A stretch of 9,005 nucleotides of DNA. Origin: CAZAPZ01 sp964487285. Lineage in GTDB: Bacteria > Campylobacterota_A > Desulfurellia > JAADFJ01. Shown here one piece after another: positions 1 through 7,006 of the stretch. The stretch is taken from NCBI GenBank assembly GCA_964487285.1, contig CAZAPZ010000066.1, positions 1 through 9,005 on the forward strand, written 5' to 3'. The position numbers were made by a program, and so were the translations under genes. The first letter of the stretch is position 1. Each line of letters begins with the position of its first letter. Below the pieces are notes generated by a model. That model had not been told where the DNA came from, did not search any database, and was given only the letters and a program-made list of their open reading frames with translations.

Positions 1-43
1 TAACAGATAGTTTAGTCAAGAAATGGATTATATACAGGGTATA

Positions 44-64
44 TATGAGGTTTTTTATGAGGTT
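44..64. repeat. Short direct repeat, two copies of TATGAGGTT
   Basis: TATGAGGTT occurs at 44-52 and again at 56-64, separated by TTT, giving a 12-nt period. Two copies are too few to imply function; slippage in AT-rich DNA is enough to explain it. Confidence 0.5.
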
Positions 65-184
65 ACTGTGCAGTGGTCTCATTATGTTCTAAAGAATAAG
101 TGGAAAACTCAAGGCATAAAAAGTTTCTAATAGATAGAGGATTGATTACTAAAGATTGAGATTGCTGCATAATATTCAAATTCA

Positions 185-216
185 TAGTCTCCCTGCCTTT
201 TGAAGCGGGGAGACTA
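185..216. repeat. Strong inverted repeat (hairpin), possible terminator
   Basis: Two arms (185-196 and 205-216) pair over 12 bp, with one G-T wobble, around an 8-nt loop CTTTTGAA. The core arm is AGTCTCCC against GGGAGACT, much more GC-rich than its surroundings. Neither flank carries a proper T-run for its strand: the plus side continues AAATAAAAAAC and the minus side TGAATTTG. It could end leftward transcription from cysE or rightward transcription from outside the window, or be a dispersed palindromic repeat. Confidence 0.55.
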
Positions 217-360
217 AATAAAAAACAATCTTTATAAAATATTGCCGTGCATTAGCAATTCTGAGGATGCTATTGCCAAAAATATATAGCAGCTGTTTTT
301 TAGACTTGATAAATTTTTTTTTAGAAGTTAGAGTTTTTGTCTATTTGCTTAAGAGGCTCC

Positions 361-1002
361 TCATTTTTCGGATGCATCATGCTTGATACCTATGGAATGT
401 TCTATTGTTTCTACGCGTTTAAGCAAAGAGGCGTATAGCTCGCCTTCAATATCAGGTACTTTATGTTCTAACTTTATGCTGTGATTATTTATTTTCCGTT
501 TTAATATTTTGCCGGGTATGCCTACAATTGTAGAATTCGGAGGCGCACCGCTGACAACAACTGAACCTGCACCTATTCTGCTGTCATGCCCTATTGTTAT
601 GTTACCGAGAATTTTTGCTCCGGCTCCTATTACAACGCGATCTTCAATTGTGGGATGACGTTTTACCTTTAATAGACTTGTTCCGCCCAGTGTAACACCT
701 TGATAAATAGTTACGTCATCTCCAATTTCAGTGGTTTCGCCAATTACAACGCCTCCTCCATGATCCACAAAAAATCGCCTTCCGATTTTTGCTCCCGGAT
801 GTATCTCAATTCCTGTTAAAAAGCGTGCAATGTGAGATATTAATCTTCCTAAAAAATACAGATGGTGATTCCAAAGGAATGAAGCTATGTGATGAAATCT
901 CATTGAGTGAAAACCCGGATAACAAAATAATATCTCAGCTATGCTTCTTGCGGCAGGATCACGCTTGAAGATAGTTTCTATGTCCTCTTTTATTCTTATC
1001 AA
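361..1002 (-). CDS. cysE: Serine O-acetyltransferase
   Basis: This enzyme transfers acetyl from acetyl-CoA to L-serine, giving O-acetylserine, the direct precursor of cysteine. The 213-aa protein has the short CysE layout: a helical N-terminal part with the DPAARS motif (D15) and YPG (28-30), then a left-handed beta-helix of hexapeptide repeats from about residue 64 to 165. Catalytic residues expected from E. coli CysE are visible: D80-H81 in the DHGGGVVIGET block and H116 in RHP. The start is TTG: the preceding in-frame codon is a TGA stop, the next methionine is residue 34, and AGGGG sits 6 nt upstream of the TTG. No sulfhydrylase gene lies next to it. It diverges from holA. The family is clear. 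Confidence 0.93.
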   Translation of the reverse strand: MIRIKEDIETIFKRDPAARSIAEILFCYPGFHSMRFHHIASFLWNHHLYFLGRLISHIARFLTGIEIHPGAKIGRRFFVDHGGGVVIGETTEIGDDVTIYQGVTLGGTSLLKVKRHPTIEDRVVIGAGAKILGNITIGHDSRIGAGSVVVSGAPPNSTIVGIPGKILKRKINNHSIKLEHKVPDIEGELYASLLKRVETIEHSIGIKHDASEK

Positions 1003-1008
1003 TCAATT

Positions 1009-1013
1009 CCCCT
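1009..1013 (-). promoter_or_regulatory. Ribosome binding site fixing the TTG start of cysE
   Basis: On the minus strand AGGGG lies 6 nt before the TTG at 1002-1000. An in-frame TGA directly precedes the TTG, so no longer product is possible. Confidence 0.7.
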
Positions 1014-1033
1014 AATTTTATAAATATATTCTA

Positions 1034-1062
1034 TTGTTCTTGTGACCAATCTATGTTACAAT
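1034..1062 (+). promoter_or_regulatory. Candidate sigma-70-type promoter for holA
   Basis: TTGTTC (1034-1039) is followed after 17 bp by TACAAT (1057-1062, five of six matches). Transcription would begin near 1069, only about 6 nt before the ATG at 1075. It interleaves with the opposing cysE promoter, so the two could not be occupied together. The -35 is weak. Confidence 0.35.
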
Positions 1063-1075
1063 AATTTTTTGTCAA
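1048..1075 (-). promoter_or_regulatory. Candidate sigma-70-type promoter for cysE
   Basis: On the minus strand a perfect -35 TTGACA (1075-1070) is followed after 16 bp by TAGATT (1053-1048), four of six matches to the -10 consensus. Transcription would start near 1041, leaving a leader of about 40 nt before the TTG. The -35 overlaps the holA ATG, and the spacer contains the candidate holA -10. This is a prediction from sequence only. Confidence 0.4.
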
Positions 1076-1899
1076 TGAAGTTAGAAGATGAATTAAAAAG
1101 AGGCAAGCTGCATAAGGTTTATATTTTTATAGGCACCGATCATGCACTGATAAGAAAACGAATTACCCGTATAGCAAACGTAGTATGTCAAGATATGCCG
1201 AAATCGTTACAAATCGATGACGAAACACAATGGAATGGTCTGCTTCTCTCCCTCAGAAGGAGAACCCTTTTTTCCAAAAATCAATTAGAAATCGCAATGC
1301 TCTCTTTTGTTCCTAAAACGGTTGATTTTGATTTTCCTGTGGAAAATCATCTAATTGTCATAAGCGGCAAGAGTATTTGCTTTAAACAAAAAGATTGTTA
1401 TATGGAAAATATGAACGAATTTAATACCCAAGATTATAAAAAATATATAAAATATCTTTTTAAACAGTACAAAAAAACGGCAGACGGTGCTATTATAAAT
1501 GAAATTTATTCTATCTGCGGTAGAGACCTGGCAAAAATTGATAACAATGTTTTAAAGCTGGTTTCGTATATCAGCTCTAGAAAAACTATAAATATTGACG
1601 ATCTATCAATATTAGATAGAAAAGAATCATCAATTTGGATTAACTTGAATTCAGAAAATCTTATCAGGAATGATAATTTTATTAAGCAGATGGAAATAAG
1701 CGGCAAACCTCCTCATTTGGTAATTGGAATAATTTTTAGTGCATTAAGAAAAAGTATAAACAACTACAATCAAAGGCAGTTTGATAAGGCGCTTAAATTG
1801 CTCGAACAAGCAGATGTAGCTATAAAAAGGAGCGATCAGAATTCAGGTTTTCTTATACTGAGGCAGCTTCTTTTAAAACTACATTATGAGGCAACTTAA
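1075..1899 (+). CDS. holA: DNA polymerase III delta subunit (HolA-like, short and diverged)
   Basis: HolA is the clamp-loader subunit that opens the beta sliding clamp. The N-terminus (MKLEDELKRGKLHKVYIFIG, then LIRKRI) matches the family opening, in which this AAA+-like domain lacks a working Walker A. Further family-like parts are NHLIVISGK (91-99), GRDLAKIDNNVLKLVSYI (149-166) and the C-terminal block around DVAIKRSDQ (247-255) followed by LILRQLLLKL. At 274 aa it is shorter than the usual 320-350; the third domain, from about residue 185, looks compressed. I chose the ATG at 1075 because it fits the family N-terminus; a GTG at 1042 would add 11 residues. Neither start has a Shine-Dalgarno sequence. 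The gene is convergent with treT. Confidence 0.78.
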   Translation: MKLEDELKRGKLHKVYIFIGTDHALIRKRITRIANVVCQDMPKSLQIDDETQWNGLLLSLRRRTLFSKNQLEIAMLSFVPKTVDFDFPVENHLIVISGKSICFKQKDCYMENMNEFNTQDYKKYIKYLFKQYKKTADGAIINEIYSICGRDLAKIDNNVLKLVSYISSRKTINIDDLSILDRKESSIWINLNSENLIRNDNFIKQMEISGKPPHLVIGIIFSALRKSINNYNQRQFDKALKLLEQADVAIKRSDQNSGFLILRQLLLKLHYEAT

Positions 1900-1902
1900 T
1901 AT

Positions 1903-3126
1903 TTAAACAATGGCGGGCTTAAGTGCTGAACTAATCAAGTCAATGTGATCTTCCAAGAGTCTTGTTATCAAAAACTGTTTTTTAACACTTTCATGTGCTG
2001 CTATCCCAACTTTCTTACAGAGTTGAGGCTCTTTTAGCAATTCCACTATGAGTTTTGCAAAACGTTCGTAATCGTTGGGATCACATAAAAATCCCGTTTC
2101 ATTGTCTTTTATCTGCAGCGGAATTCCTCCTATATTTGATGCGACCACGGGTTTATTTTTCCACATGGCTTCTGTTACAGTCAATCCGAAACCTTCTTTC
2201 AAAGATTTTTGAATTATTACAGAAGATATTCTTTGAAGCACGTTTACAAGAATATTATTATCCTGAATAATCAGAATCAGATCACCTGAATCTATCAATT
2301 TTTGCGCAATATATCTTACACCTTCGTAGATTTTTTGACCTTCAGGATCATCGGTTGCCATATTTCCGCAAAGGATCAATCGGCAGTTTATCTTCTCTCT
2401 AACCTGCTTGTAAACTTCAATGACACCAATTGGGTCTTTCCATTTGTCAAATCTTGAAATTTGGGTAATAATAGGCAAGTCCGTCGGAATATTAAATTTC
2501 TTTATATTCCTGCTAATACACTCATCATCAAGTCTCCTATTTTTTAGCGAAAGCGGATCTATTGCAGGGTTTATAACAACTTGTTTTATAGGCAAATCAG
2601 TCATTTTATAGTTTTCAGATGAGACAACAACAATATCGTATCTCAAAATAAACTCTTTTAAAAATTCGATAAGCGGAGGATACGGATTAGATAAATCAAC
2701 ATGACATCTCCATATCCAAGGCTGTCTTTTTTGATAAAAGCTTACAATGGAAAGAGGTTGAGGATCATGAACGATCACTACATCTTGATCTATATTCTGA
2801 TATGAAAAAAAGTTCTGTGCAACTGCTATATAGTTATTTTTTTTTCTATCACTGAGATTTATCTTTTCACCTTGAAGTGCATTATGGAACTTTTTTGTAA
2901 TCTGAAAAAAATCGGGATTGCCATGAAAAATATCCCACTGAGTATTCACTCCTGCATCATTTAGCAAAGGCACCAAACTCTCAAGTATCTCTGCTACACC
3001 TCCTCCCTGATAAGTTGAATTTATATCAGCCACATTTTTGCCGTAAAGAACTTTCGCTTTTCTATATATTCCGGCTATTATTTTATCGCCTACAATGCTC
3101 CGATAATCTTCAATTCTTTTTCTCAT
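1903..3126 (-). CDS. treT: Trehalose synthase of the TreT type (GT4 glycosyltransferase)
   Basis: TreT enzymes reversibly join the glucosyl group of ADP- or UDP-glucose to free glucose, giving trehalose. The 407-aa GT-B protein carries the family's distinctive blocks: GGGVAEIL (41-48), FHNALQG (80-86), VHDPQP (119-124), WIWRCHVDLS (137-146), ITQISRFDKWK (220-230, with the donor-phosphate-binding R225 and K230 region) and EGFGLTVTEAMW (311-322), which holds the EX7E pair E311/E319. Length is normal for the family. The ATG has an AGGAGGG ribosome site (3136-3130) 3 nt upstream. It lies 34 bp downstream of the fused otsA-otsB gene on the same strand, so the two are probably co-transcribed. The assignment rests on remembered similarity to thermococcal TreT; direction and donor nucleotide in vivo are not visible from sequence. 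Confidence 0.85.
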   Translation of the reverse strand: MRKRIEDYRSIVGDKIIAGIYRKAKVLYGKNVADINSTYQGGGVAEILESLVPLLNDAGVNTQWDIFHGNPDFFQITKKFHNALQGEKINLSDRKKNNYIAVAQNFFSYQNIDQDVVIVHDPQPLSIVSFYQKRQPWIWRCHVDLSNPYPPLIEFLKEFILRYDIVVVSSENYKMTDLPIKQVVINPAIDPLSLKNRRLDDECISRNIKKFNIPTDLPIITQISRFDKWKDPIGVIEVYKQVREKINCRLILCGNMATDDPEGQKIYEGVRYIAQKLIDSGDLILIIQDNNILVNVLQRISSVIIQKSLKEGFGLTVTEAMWKNKPVVASNIGGIPLQIKDNETGFLCDPNDYERFAKLIVELLKEPQLCKKVGIAAHESVKKQFLITRLLEDHIDLISSALKPAIV

Positions 3127-3160
3127 TTTCCCTCCTATAAATCGGTTATTAGAGGTTGTA

Positions 3161-5356
3161 TCAGCGGCTAATCTCCTTTAATATCGTTCTAAATTCTTTG
3201 CAAGATTCTAAATTATAATTTGCCTTTGATGATAAAAACCCAATTCTTATAGAATAAGCAGAATATGGAAGAACATTAAAAAGATCTTCATCTGTTACAT
3301 CGTCCCCTGCAGCTATTATCATGTCCCACCTCTTTTCTTTAATAAAAGCAAGAGCTGCCGTTCCTTTATTAATAAATTTGTTCTTTATCTCAATAACTTT
3401 ATTTCCTGATAACACAGTGAGACCAAAATCGTTTACAATATGAAAAAGTTCGCTCTTCATATTGGCCGCTCTAAGATCTGCCATATCCGGACTGGCATTT
3501 TTGTAGTGCCATGCAAGTGAGAAGTCTTTCTCTTCGACGAATGCGCCCGCAGTTCTATCAACATATTTTTCAAGGACAGGTAGAATGACAGATTTCCATT
3601 TACCGCTTAGGTTAGAACTTTTCTCCCATCCGGTTTTTCTTTTTATTAGCGCTCCATGCTCAGCCACAAGACAAAGATTTAAATTGCCCAGCCAATGCTC
3701 CATCGTTTTCTTATCTCTTCCGCTTACAATTACAACAGTATTACCTTCTTTGTCAGATAAATTTTTTAATAATTGTATTAATTTATTATCGGGAGCTGCA
3801 AGTTCAGGCCTTTTTTTTAAAGGCATAAGTGTTCCATCATAATCAAGCAAAAACAAAACGTTTTTTGCAGCGTCATATTTTTTAATCATTTCATTTTTTA
3901 TATCTTCGGTCAGGCTCTTTGCTTTCAGATGCTGCTGCATCTGTTTTATCTGTCTTAAATCATCAAGAAACTCAGCTCCCCATCTGTGTACATTATGTCT
4001 GGCAAGCCGTTTTTTTATAACAGTATTTACAGCTATCTTATCTGCATCATTCATTATCAGCGCCTCTTTAATAGCTTTTGCCACTTCATTTATATCATTG
4101 GGATTGACGATAAGTGTCTCACCCGTTTCGATTGAAGCTCCAGCCATTTCGCTGATTATCAGTACGCCAAGATTATCTTTTTTTGATGCTATAAATTCTT
4201 TGGCAATTAGGTTCATGCCATCTCTCAAAGGTGTAACAAGTGCAATATCAGCAGCATTGTAAAGTGCTGTCAGAAGATCAATCGGTATTGAACGGTATAA
4301 ATACCATACCGGCATCCATGTCAATGTTCCGTATTTGCCGTTTATTCTACTGACATATCTTTCAATATCATTTTTCATATTTAGATAATGTTTGAGTCTA
4401 TCCCTTGACGGAACAACAATCATTATCATAACGATATTTCTCCTGAATTCTGCGTTATTTTTTAAAAACAGCTCGTATGCTTTTAATCTTTCTAAAATAC
4501 CTTTTGTATAATCAAGCCGGTCAATAGATAGAATAAGTTTTAACTTGCCCATCTTTTCATTAATTTTAATTAATTCGTTTTTAACCGATCGTTTTTCCGA
4601 TGATCCGTAGAATAGATCATAGTTAATACCCATCGGATATGCATCAACCTTTATCGTTCTGTCATTATTATGAATTAGCCCCATACTGTTTTCAATGCCA
4701 TTTATTCTTCTAACGGAATCTAAAAAATAGTTAGCATAATCGTAGGTATGAAAACCTATAAGATCTGAACCTAAAACCCCTTCAAGGATCTCCTTTTTTC
4801 GTGGAAGCAGTCTGAACACTTCATAAGATGGAAATGGAATATGAAGAAAAAAGCCTATCGCTATATCTTTTAGCTTTTTTCTGATTAGTGATGGAGTAAG
4901 CATTAAATGGTAGTCATGAATCCAAATAATATCTTCCTGCTTTGCACTGTTTAAAACGGCATCGGCAAAGAGTTCGTTGACTTTTTGAAAGCCCTTAAAC
5001 TCTTTTTCATTATATTCAACATATTTTGCAAAATAGTGAAAAAGAGGCCAAATTATTCTGTTGCAGAAACCGTAATAAAAATTTTCAAGATCATGCTCTG
5101 TCAAAAAAACAGGTTTAAATTTATAAGGAGCAAGAAGTTTGATTACCTTGTCTTTGTCGCCGCCTATTTTTTCGTCTGTAATGCCAGGCCATCCTATCCA
5201 TACAGCATTATCAAAACCCCTAAAAAGTGCGCCTACTCCGCTGGATAGACCTCCTGAACTATGAAGTAGTTGTAACTGCCCGGATGCACTTTTTGTAACA
5301 GTAATAGGCAACCGGTTTGAAACGATGATAATCTTTTTTTGTGAAGTGCAATGCAT
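3161..5356 (-). CDS. Bifunctional trehalose-6-phosphate synthase/phosphatase (OtsA-OtsB fusion)
   Basis: The 731-aa protein makes trehalose-6-phosphate from NDP-glucose and glucose-6-phosphate, then dephosphorylates it. The GT20 synthase domain (about 8-472) has SNRLP with R15, SSGGL (33-37), IWPLFHY (102-108), WIHDYHLM (145-152, D148), FLHIPFPS (H172), SIDRLDYTKGI (R280, K285) and LRDGMNL with AKE (377-387). The HAD phosphatase domain (about 495-731) has LDYDGTL (D505, D507), SGR (545-547), the K664 region in NKG, and GDDVTDEDLF (684-693). All catalytic residues I can check are present, so both halves look active. The ATG is used without a Shine-Dalgarno sequence, 9 nt after a perfect TATAAT, suggesting leaderless translation. 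It is the first gene of an operon with treT. In bacteria the two activities are usually separate otsA and otsB genes; fusions are less common. Confidence 0.93.
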   Translation of the reverse strand: MHCTSQKKIIIVSNRLPITVTKSASGQLQLLHSSGGLSSGVGALFRGFDNAVWIGWPGITDEKIGGDKDKVIKLLAPYKFKPVFLTEHDLENFYYGFCNRIIWPLFHYFAKYVEYNEKEFKGFQKVNELFADAVLNSAKQEDIIWIHDYHLMLTPSLIRKKLKDIAIGFFLHIPFPSYEVFRLLPRKKEILEGVLGSDLIGFHTYDYANYFLDSVRRINGIENSMGLIHNNDRTIKVDAYPMGINYDLFYGSSEKRSVKNELIKINEKMGKLKLILSIDRLDYTKGILERLKAYELFLKNNAEFRRNIVMIMIVVPSRDRLKHYLNMKNDIERYVSRINGKYGTLTWMPVWYLYRSIPIDLLTALYNAADIALVTPLRDGMNLIAKEFIASKKDNLGVLIISEMAGASIETGETLIVNPNDINEVAKAIKEALIMNDADKIAVNTVIKKRLARHNVHRWGAEFLDDLRQIKQMQQHLKAKSLTEDIKNEMIKKYDAAKNVLFLLDYDGTLMPLKKRPELAAPDNKLIQLLKNLSDKEGNTVVIVSGRDKKTMEHWLGNLNLCLVAEHGALIKRKTGWEKSSNLSGKWKSVILPVLEKYVDRTAGAFVEEKDFSLAWHYKNASPDMADLRAANMKSELFHIVNDFGLTVLSGNKVIEIKNKFINKGTAALAFIKEKRWDMIIAAGDDVTDEDLFNVLPYSAYSIRIGFLSSKANYNLESCKEFRTILKEISR

Positions 5357-5365
5357 AACAAGTAT

Positions 5366-5393
5366 ATTATATCACTTATTCTGATTTATGCAA
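5366..5393 (-). promoter_or_regulatory. Candidate promoter of the trehalose operon
   Basis: On the minus strand TTGCAT (5393-5388) is followed after 16 bp by a perfect -10 TATAAT (5371-5366). The ATG begins only 9 nt after the -10, so transcription would start within about 3 nt of it or on it. No Shine-Dalgarno sequence precedes the ATG, consistent with a leaderless message. Confidence 0.5.
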
Positions 5394-5460
5394 TAATCGG
5401 AAGAGTTTGGAATCTGATTTGGCTATGAACAAAGATTTTAAAGATTGGATCATTGCAAAA

Positions 5461-5489
5461 TTGTCAAACAAAAGCCTTTCTTTTACAAA
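5461..5489 (+). promoter_or_regulatory. Candidate sigma-70-type promoter of the amtB-glnB-glnA operon
   Basis: TTGTCA (5461-5466, five of six matches) is followed after 17 bp by TACAAA (5484-5489, four of six). Transcription would start near 5496, leaving a leader of about 170 nt before amtB. This is a consensus match only. Confidence 0.4.
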
Positions 5490-5654
5490 AACGAAACCGT
5501 CCTAAATTACAAAGTTTTTTTACTATGAACCCGTGAGTAGTGTATCTATCGGCTTTCAGCGGTCTTTATCATCGAATGGATACGTATTTTAAATTTCATA
5601 GATATTTAGAACGAATTTTGCTTAATAGGCGATGAATAGCAAATGAAAAACTTT

Positions 5655-5660
5655 GGAGGT
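5655..5660 (+). promoter_or_regulatory. Ribosome binding site deciding the amtB start
   Basis: GGAGGT lies 4 nt upstream of the ATG at 5665. A TTG at 5653 in the same frame overlaps this site and has no ribosome site of its own, so the ATG is preferred. Confidence 0.8.
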
Positions 5661-5664
5661 GATT

Positions 5665-6966
5665 ATGAAAGGTATGGGAAAATTATTGCCGATTTTCGGT
5701 TCGATTATTTTATTGCCACTTGCAGCGGATCCTGCATTGGCATCAGGGGCGCACATAAATAGCGGTGATACGGCATGGATGATAGTGGCCACAGCTTTTG
5801 TCATGCTTATGACACCGGCAGGGCTTGCACTTTTTTATGGTGGTATGAGCCGTTCAAAAAATATGCTCAATACTATAGCAATGAGCATGGCGGCATATTG
5901 TATAGCAAGCGTTATATGGATTTTCTGGGGTTACAGTCTGGCATTCGGGCCCGATATATCCGGAATTATCGGAAACACATCAAATTTTTTTATGAATGGA
6001 ATAGGAGTTAACAGCGTTTCAGGGACAATTCCTACCTATGTTTTTGTCATGTTCCAGATGACTTTTGCAGCAATAACGCTTGCGCTTGCAAGCGGCTCCA
6101 TTGTTGGAAGGATGAAGTTTTCATCATGGCTATTATTCTCTGTAATATGGCTGACTTTCGTTTATTCTCCGATTACCCATTGGGTATGGGGCGGAGGATG
6201 GCTATCTAAGCTTGGAGTGCTTGATTTTGCAGGCGGCACTGTCGTTCATATAAATGCAGGTGTTTCAGGTCTTATACTAGCGTTATTTCTTGGCAAGAGA
6301 AAAGGATATGGCAAAACTGCTATGATGCCCTCGTCAATAGTCTTAACCGCTCTCGGTGCAATACTATTATGGTTTGGATGGTTCGGTTTTAACGCGGGGA
6401 GCGAATTGGCAGCGAATGGATTAGCCGCATCGGCATTTCTTGTTACCAATGCTGCAGCCGCAGTGGCAGCTTTGACTTGGATGTTTGTAGAATGGATCGT
6501 TGTGGGAAAACCAACCGTTTTAGGCATATCGTCAGGCGCTGTGGCGGGACTCGTTGCAATTACTCCGGCAGCCGGATTTGTCAATCCCATGGGTTCTATA
6601 ATTATCGGAATTGGAGCTGGTATTATAGGTTATCTTGGAGCAACTGTAATAAAAAACAGGCTTAAATACGACGATTCTCTTGATGCATTCGGAATACATG
6701 CTTTATGCGGTATATGGGGAGCTTTGGCAACAGGTCTTTTGGCCGATCCTGCGATAGGCGGATCATCAGGTCTTTTTTACGGCAATCCTAAACAGTTGTT
6801 GATTCAGTTTATAGCAGTTGTTTCAGTAATAGTTTTTAATGTTGTAGTTACAGTTATTATAGTCAAAATAGTGTCTATGATAACAGGCGGAATAAGAGTT
6901 TCTCAATCTGATGAAATGGAAGGAATGGATAGTGCAACTCATAGTGAAAGAGCATTTGAAATCTGA
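5665..6966 (+). CDS. amtB: Ammonium transporter (Amt family)
   Basis: This inner-membrane channel takes up ammonium and is gated by PII. The 433-aa protein begins with a signal peptide (basic MKGMGK, hydrophobic core, likely cleavage after A26 in PALA-S), followed by about eleven membrane segments. Pore residues known from E. coli AmtB are present: F130 and F134 (FQMTF, the Phe gate), W175 (VWGGG), D187 and H195 (DFAGGTVVHINA, the family signature), W239/F242 (GWFGFNAGS) and H345 (AFGIHALCGIWG), giving the twin-histidine pair. The cytoplasmic tail GGIRVSQSDEMEGMDSATHS (408-427) keeps the conserved pattern that contacts PII. glnB follows after 40 bp. Length is standard. Confidence 0.96.
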   Translation: MKGMGKLLPIFGSIILLPLAADPALASGAHINSGDTAWMIVATAFVMLMTPAGLALFYGGMSRSKNMLNTIAMSMAAYCIASVIWIFWGYSLAFGPDISGIIGNTSNFFMNGIGVNSVSGTIPTYVFVMFQMTFAAITLALASGSIVGRMKFSSWLLFSVIWLTFVYSPITHWVWGGGWLSKLGVLDFAGGTVVHINAGVSGLILALFLGKRKGYGKTAMMPSSIVLTALGAILLWFGWFGFNAGSELAANGLAASAFLVTNAAAAVAALTWMFVEWIVVGKPTVLGISSGAVAGLVAITPAAGFVNPMGSIIIGIGAGIIGYLGATVIKNRLKYDDSLDAFGIHALCGIWGALATGLLADPAIGGSSGLFYGNPKQLLIQFIAVVSVIVFNVVVTVIIVKIVSMITGGIRVSQSDEMEGMDSATHSERAFEI

Positions 6967-6983
6967 AATAGAATTGATATGAT
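6956..6983 (+). promoter_or_regulatory. Candidate internal promoter for glnB-glnA
   Basis: TTGAAA (6956-6961, five of six matches), overlapping the last amtB codons, is followed after 16 bp by TATGAT (6978-6983, five of six). Transcription would start near 6990, just before the glnB ribosome site at 6998-7002. The match is better than that of the candidate upstream of amtB, which would let glnB-glnA be expressed independently of the transporter. Confidence 0.42.
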
Positions 6984-7006
6984 ATGATACTAAAGATGGA
7001 GGCAGA

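Larger units (their letters stand above)
1..360. other. Left-edge non-coding region
   Basis: This 360-bp AT-rich stretch lies downstream of the leftward cysE gene. I find no supportable gene in it. A short frame from 3 to 92 is open (about 29 codons) but has no start codon within reach, no recognisable motif and could be chance. The clear structures are the hairpin at 185-216 and a 12-nt-period direct repeat at 44-64. No U-tract terminator is evident directly after cysE. Confidence 0.6.
5357..5664. other. Divergent intergenic region between the trehalose and nitrogen operons
   Basis: This 308-bp region separates two divergent operons. I see the trehalose operon promoter near its left end, a sigma-70-type candidate for amtB at 5461-5489, a weak hairpin (TTTGCT at 5617-5622 pairing with AGCAAA at 5638-5643) and the amtB ribosome site. 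I scanned the plus strand for the sigma-54 GG-N10-GC signature and found none. No small gene or known riboswitch was recognised, though the leader from about 5496 to 5654 is long enough to hold a regulatory RNA. Confidence 0.6.

Noticed and set aside
3..92. Open frame of about 29 codons at the left edge, possibly a gene end
   Set aside because: It has no motif, shows repeat-like AT-rich content and is short enough to occur by chance; nothing upstream is available to test it.
185..216. CRISPR repeat, because of its roughly 30-nt palindromic form
   Set aside because: Only one copy is present, with no spacers and no cas genes in the window.
1042..1074. GTG at 1042 as the start of holA
   Set aside because: The 11 extra residues do not resemble HolA N-termini, the GTG lacks a ribosome site, and it would lie upstream of the candidate -10. 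The ATG at 1075 fits the family.
5399..5640. Sigma-54 promoter for amtB
   Set aside because: Every GG on the plus strand in this interval was checked, and none has GC ten bases further on.
5653..5664. TTG at 5653 as the start of amtB
   Set aside because: It overlaps the GGAGGT site that serves the ATG at 5665 and has no ribosome site of its own.
6246..6590. Minus-strand open frame of 114 codons inside amtB
   Set aside because: It is antisense to a highly conserved membrane protein; low-complexity Ala/Pro-rich content mirrors the amtB codons.
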